From contig JBOIBN010000083.1 in assembly GCA_050739575.1 (NCBI GenBank), positions 1-8,724 of the forward strand: 8,724 bases of DNA, written 5' to 3'. Made by a program: the position numbers and the translations under genes. The notes below the pieces were generated by a model. It made no database searches and had not been told where the DNA came from. It saw nothing but the letters and a program-made list of their open reading frames with translations. Shown here piece by piece: positions 5,678-8,724 of this stretch. This stretch comes from JBOIBN01 sp050739575. Its GTDB lineage: Bacteria; Pseudomonadota; Gammaproteobacteria; JAKDMP01. Within the stretch, counting starts at the first letter, position 1. The number at the start of each line of letters is the position of its first letter.

Positions 5678-7093
5678 ATGACCAGGCGATCAATTTCCCT
5701 TGCCCTTTCATTCGTGCTGCTGAGCGGCATCGCTTTCAGCGCCGCCCAGGCGGCTGTACCTCCGGCTGCGCTCCCGAACGCGAGCGGGCTGCCGAGCCTC
5801 GCGCCCATCATCAAAAATGCTTCGCCGGCGGTGGTGAACATCTCGACGACCGGCGTCATCAAGCGCACGATCCAGAGCCCGTTCATGAGTCCGCTCTTCC
5901 AGCAGTTCTTCGGCGTGCAGCCGAACCAGACCATGGAACAGCCCTTCCAGAGCCTCGGCTCCGGCGTGATCGTGAACGCGCAGAAGGGCTACATCCTGAC
6001 CAATTACCACGTGATCCAGGACGCAAAAACCATCTCGGTCACGCTCTACGACAACCGCACTTTCAAGGCAAAGATCATCGGCTCCGACCCGGATACCGAC
6101 ATCGCGGTGGTGCAGATCGACGCCAAGAATCTGACTCAACTCCCGCTCGGAAACTCGACCAATCTGCAGGTGGGTGACTACGTGGTTGCCATCGGCAATC
6201 CATTCGGTCTCGAGCATACGGCGACGTTCGGCATCGTGAGCGCGCTCGGGCGGCCCGGCGGCGCCTCCGGCCCCGGGGGTGGAGCGCCGGTCGGAAAGCT
6301 CGACAACTACATCCAGACCGACGCCGCGATCAATCCCGGTAATTCCGGCGGCGCGCTGATCAACCTCAACGGCCAACTCATCGGCATCAACTCCGCAATC
6401 GCCACCAATAACGGCGGCAACATCGGCATCGGCTTCGCTATTCCCGTGAACATGGCGAAGGCCGTCATGGAACAGTTGATCCAGTATGGCAAGGTGGACC
6501 GTGGCGTCCTCGGCGTATATGTGCAAAATCTGACGCCCGCGCTCGCTCAGCAGTTCAAGCTGCCCGCCGGTCAGGGCGGCGCGCTGGTGACCCAGGTCGT
6601 CAAAGGTTCGGCCGCCGACAAGGCGGGGATCCAGCAGGGCGACGTGATCACCGAGGTAAACGGCCAGCCCGTGAGCGATCCAAGCGCGCTGGCAAGTTAT
6701 GTGGCCATCCAGCACGTCGGTACCGAGCTGAATCTCACGATCTATCGCAACGGCAAAAAGATGACTGTGAGCGCGAAGACCGCTGCCGCACCCGCCGGCT
6801 CTTCCGCCGCCGCGGCACAAGGTGGCGGACACCAGCAACTCGGCGCCACCTTCGGCAACCTGGACCAGAACTCGCCGCTCTACGGCCAAGTGCAGGGCGT
6901 AGTGGTGACCAACGTGCAACCCAATGGTTTGGCGGACCAGGCCGGACTGCAGCAGGGTGACGTGATTGTCGCCGTGAATCGCCGCCCGATTACCAACCTC
7001 GCGCAGTTTCACGAGGCGCTCAACAGCTACAAGGGCACGCTGCTCTTTACGGTGCGCCGCGGCGACGCAATGTTTTTCACGACTATCCGCTAA
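5678..7093 (+). CDS. Periplasmic Do-family serine endoprotease (DegQ/MucD type)
   Basis: 471-residue envelope protease/chaperone that degrades misfolded periplasmic proteins. The N-terminus is a signal peptide (TRR, hydrophobic 6-20, likely cut after AQA at 25). The trypsin-like domain has the triad His111 (LTNYHV), Asp141 (DTDIAVV) and Ser223 (GNSGGA). Two PDZ domains follow: about 276-365 (GVLGV…GDVITEVNG) and about 388-465 (GVVVTNV…GDVIVAVN), separated by an Ala/Gly-rich linker (368-385). The loop before the catalytic His is short and lacks the long cysteine-bearing segment of DegP, so DegQ/MucD is the closer match. A Gly/Pro-rich insert (GRPGGASGPGGGAP, 191-204) enlarges a loop before the active serine. 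The start at 5678 has GAGGAG four bases upstream and begins the signal peptide; an in-frame ATG at 5663 has no such site. A sigma-E-like promoter precedes it and an intrinsic terminator follows. Confidence 0.95.
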   Translation: MTRRSISLALSFVLLSGIAFSAAQAAVPPAALPNASGLPSLAPIIKNASPAVVNISTTGVIKRTIQSPFMSPLFQQFFGVQPNQTMEQPFQSLGSGVIVNAQKGYILTNYHVIQDAKTISVTLYDNRTFKAKIIGSDPDTDIAVVQIDAKNLTQLPLGNSTNLQVGDYVVAIGNPFGLEHTATFGIVSALGRPGGASGPGGGAPVGKLDNYIQTDAAINPGNSGGALINLNGQLIGINSAIATNNGGNIGIGFAIPVNMAKAVMEQLIQYGKVDRGVLGVYVQNLTPALAQQFKLPAGQGGALVTQVVKGSAADKAGIQQGDVITEVNGQPVSDPSALASYVAIQHVGTELNLTIYRNGKKMTVSAKTAAAPAGSSAAAAQGGGHQQLGATFGNLDQNSPLYGQVQGVVVTNVQPNGLADQAGLQQGDVIVAVNRRPITNLAQFHEALNSYKGTLLFTVRRGDAMFFTTIR

Positions 7094-7119
7094 ACCAGCG
7101 AGCGGTGGGTCGACCAACG

Positions 7120-7150
7120 CCGGGGCGCGCAAGCGCCCCGGTTTCTTTTT
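7120..7150 (+). terminator. Rho-independent terminator of the protease gene
   Basis: CCGGGGCGC (7120-7128), loop GCAA, GCGCCCCGG (7133-7141), then TTTCTTTTT (7142-7150). It is a perfect nine-base-pair G/C stem with a tetraloop and a U-rich tail, 26 bases after the stop codon. It works for rightward transcription; the minus strand has no U tract after the stem. Confidence 0.93.
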
Positions 7151-7183
7151 GGGCGCAGGCAAAGCGACCTGCTACCTGATATC

Positions 7184-7260
7184 TAGGAGCGGCGGTCCCC
7201 GCCGCGATGAATCGGCACCGGGGTTTGACGAAGATTCACGGCGGAGACCGCCGCTCCTGC
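7184..7260. repeat. REP/BIME-like inverted pair between convergent genes
   Basis: Two related units face each other. The left begins TAGGAGCGGCGGTC and folds alone (GCGGCGG-TCC-CCGCCGC, 7189-7205), then GATGAATC. The right, read on the minus strand, begins GCAGGAGCGGCGGTC, folds alone (CGGCGG-AGA-CCGCCG, 7239-7253) and ends TGAATC. The outer 13-base arms at 7185-7197 and 7246-7258 are exact inverse copies. This matches the layout of bacterial interspersed mosaic elements made of REP units, which are typically spread by RAYT transposases. It sits between two converging genes, 20 bases from the cca stop, and may also end cca transcripts. Confidence 0.75.
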
Positions 7261-7279
7261 GAATCCGCCCGCGATATTT

Positions 7280-8491
7280 CTATGGCTTCTCGATTTCGCG
7301 CGCAGCGGCGATGCGCGCGGCTTCGAGCGCCTTGCCGATTTCGGCGCCGCTGCGCCCTTCCGTTTCCACCTTGACCCTGGCCGTTGCCTCGCGAACCCGC
7401 TCGAGCCATGCGGCCTGCGGATAGTCGGCATCATCTTGGCCTGCTCGCCCGTGCGCATCCGCTTCGCACGCGGCAAGCATTTGACGGAAACGTTCCGGTC
7501 GACGCCAGGCATCGAGCGACGTGAGGAGTTTCACCAGCGTCGCCGGTCTGAGTTCGAGCGCGCGATGCACGTTCAGATGTTCGCGCGTCACGGCGAGCGC
7601 CAGTTCGCGCCAGTCGCGTGGCGCGCCGAGCCGTTCGCACACGGCGCGCACCAACGGCACGCCGCGACTTTCGTGTCCGATGTGGCGCGGCAACTCAGCG
7701 GCGGGCGTCACGCCCTTGCCAAGATCGTGCATCAGCACCGCGAACACGACTTCGGGCGCCGCGCTCATTTTTGCCGCGGCGGCCAACGCTAGAAGTATGT
7801 GCTTGCCAGTGTCCACTTCCGGATGATATTTCGGCGGCTGCGGCACGCCGAAGAGACGGTCCACTTCCGGCAGCACGCGTGCGAGCGCGCCGCACTCGCG
7901 CAGCGTCGCCACAAAGACATCGGGCCGCGGTTCGGCAAAAGCGCGGGCAAGCTCCTGCCATACCCGCTCGGGCACCAGCTGATCCGCTTCGCCCGCCGCC
8001 ACCATTTCACGCATCAGCGAGAGCGTTTCCGGCACGACCGTGAAACCGAGCGGTGCGAAGCGGGCTGCAAAGCGCGCGAGCCGGAGAATCCTGACCGGAT
8101 CTTCACGAAAGGCGGGCGAGACATGACGCAGTCGGCGGGCGGCAAGATCTTCACGCCCGTTGTGGAGATCTATGAGTTGGTCGGACTCGTCCATGGCCAT
8201 GGCGTTGATGGTGAGGTCGCGCCGCGTGAGATCCGCCTCCAGTGTGACGTCTGGATCCGCGTGGAATTCGAAGCCGTGGTAACCGGGACCGGTCTTGCGT
8301 TCGGTGCGTGCGAGCGCGTATTCCTCGCCGGTTTCGGGATGGAGAAACACGGGAAAATCCTTGCCGACGGATCTATAGCCCTGCGCGCGCATGAGTTTGG
8401 GCGTGGCACCGACGACCACCCAGTCGCGCTCGCGCACGGGCAGTCCGAGCAGGCGATCACGCACGGCGCCGCCGACAAGATAGATTTTCAT
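7280..8491 (-). CDS. cca: CCA-adding tRNA nucleotidyltransferase with HD domain
   Basis: 403-residue cytoplasmic enzyme that builds or repairs the 3' CCA end of tRNAs from CTP and ATP without a template. It reads from MKIYLVGGAVRDRLLGL through the class II nucleotidyltransferase motifs: GGAVRD (7-12), the metal site at 21-23 (ERD), RRDLTINAMA (90-99) and EDPVRILRLARFAAR (130-144). The C-terminal half has an HD phosphohydrolase motif, MHDLGKG (His255/Asp256), as in the multifunctional Cca of beta/gammaproteobacteria, linked there to phosphatase and 2',3'-cyclic phosphodiesterase activities. Residue 21 is Glu where E. coli has the first catalytic Asp; Asp23 is kept. Length is close to the E. 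coli enzyme. No strong ribosome site precedes the ATG at 8491, but the family N-terminus fixes the start. It converges on the protease gene. Confidence 0.95.
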   Translation of the reverse strand: MKIYLVGGAVRDRLLGLPVRERDWVVVGATPKLMRAQGYRSVGKDFPVFLHPETGEEYALARTERKTGPGYHGFEFHADPDVTLEADLTRRDLTINAMAMDESDQLIDLHNGREDLAARRLRHVSPAFREDPVRILRLARFAARFAPLGFTVVPETLSLMREMVAAGEADQLVPERVWQELARAFAEPRPDVFVATLRECGALARVLPEVDRLFGVPQPPKYHPEVDTGKHILLALAAAAKMSAAPEVVFAVLMHDLGKGVTPAAELPRHIGHESRGVPLVRAVCERLGAPRDWRELALAVTREHLNVHRALELRPATLVKLLTSLDAWRRPERFRQMLAACEADAHGRAGQDDADYPQAAWLERVREATARVKVETEGRSGAEIGKALEAARIAAAREIEKP

Positions 8492-8667
8492 GCGGCGATC
8501 CGCGTTCGGCGTCCTGTCACGCGCACAGCTTACAACTTCGCCGTGCTCCGCCTTGCGTAAAAACCGCCGCAGTGCACGGACAATTGCGAACGGGCGCTGA
8601 TATGACTTCCATTGTCAAGTGGGCACAAGCTATTTCATGGCGGTCTTCCTGTAGAGAGGGTCTGGCA

Positions 8668-8724
8668 GTGGCCCGGCCAATAACGCCGACGGTGGATCAT
8701 GCTGATATCCGCGGGTTGGTTACC
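8668..8724 (+). CDS. Possible start of an unidentified gene, cut by window edge
   Basis: A GTG at 8668 has GAGAGGG (8654-8660) seven bases upstream and opens a frame that runs to the end of the window: 19 codons reading MARPITPTVDHADIRGLVT. The frame is open further back to an ATG at 8602, which has no ribosome site. The ADIRGLV stretch faintly recalls the DIQGxVLRGY segment near the N-terminus of Dyp-type peroxidases, but 19 residues cannot support a function. The opposite strand is also open to the edge here (ending at 8635), so the strand is not certain. Nothing else was found in the gap from cca (8492-8667). Confidence 0.35.
   Translation, partial: MARPITPTVDHADIRGLVT

Noticed and set aside
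5708..7162. 484-residue minus-strand frame opposite the DegQ-type protease
   Set aside because: Antisense to a clearly conserved protease; it starts inside the rho-independent terminator region and has no family features.
8635..8724. Minus-strand frame entering from the right edge and stopping at 8635
   Set aside because: Only 29 codons with no recognisable family. The opposite-strand GTG with a good ribosome site is a better, though still weak, candidate.
1..8724. CRISPR array, tRNA or rRNA genes, phage or transposase genes
   Set aside because: No regularly spaced direct repeats, no tRNA/rRNA-like sequence and no transposase or phage protein was seen; the only mobile elements are the inteins and REP-like repeats.

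Overview
The window is GC-rich bacterial DNA, dense in genes, and reads as a proteobacterium, most likely beta- or gammaproteobacterial. This is inferred from four things: an Escherichia coli-like bacterial Cca with an HD domain, a class II ribonucleotide reductase that ends without its C-terminal cysteine pair (as in the split NrdJa/NrdJb enzymes of Pseudomonas), sigma-32-like and sigma-E-like promoters of the E. coli type, and REP-like palindromes between genes. The genus cannot be fixed from this sequence alone.

Layout, left to right. Bases 1-183 hold intergenic inverted repeats. A very large minus-strand gene (184-4776) encodes an adenosylcobalamin-dependent ribonucleotide reductase, NrdJ, interrupted by two intact inteins. 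Each intein carries splicing blocks and a two-motif LAGLIDADG homing endonuclease. One (440 aa) sits before the CGIGYEFS segment. The other (374 aa) sits exactly at the catalytic thiyl-radical cysteine of NPCGE. Removing both leaves a 716-residue enzyme.

The 343-base divergent intergenic region (4777-5119) is rich in signals. For nrdJ there is a sigma-70 promoter with a perfect TTGACA and 17-base spacer, an AT-rich stretch upstream, an NrdR-box-like palindrome over the predicted start site, and a second NrdR-like box farther up. For the rightward gene there is a near-perfect sigma-32 heat-shock promoter.

Rightward, a small heat-shock protein (Hsp20, 5120-5554) is followed by a periplasmic Do/DegQ-type serine protease (5678-7093) with its own candidate sigma-E promoter and a strong intrinsic terminator. 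The pair looks like a proteostasis cluster with separate cytoplasmic and envelope stress inputs. After a REP/BIME-like palindrome comes the convergent cca gene (7280-8491, minus). At the right edge an apparent gene starts with GTG at 8668 and runs out of the window.

The most notable content is the doubly intein-invaded NrdJ: an essential-type enzyme whose active-site cysteine exists in its final context only after protein splicing, placed under likely NrdR control. The second intein also lacks the usual penultimate histidine.
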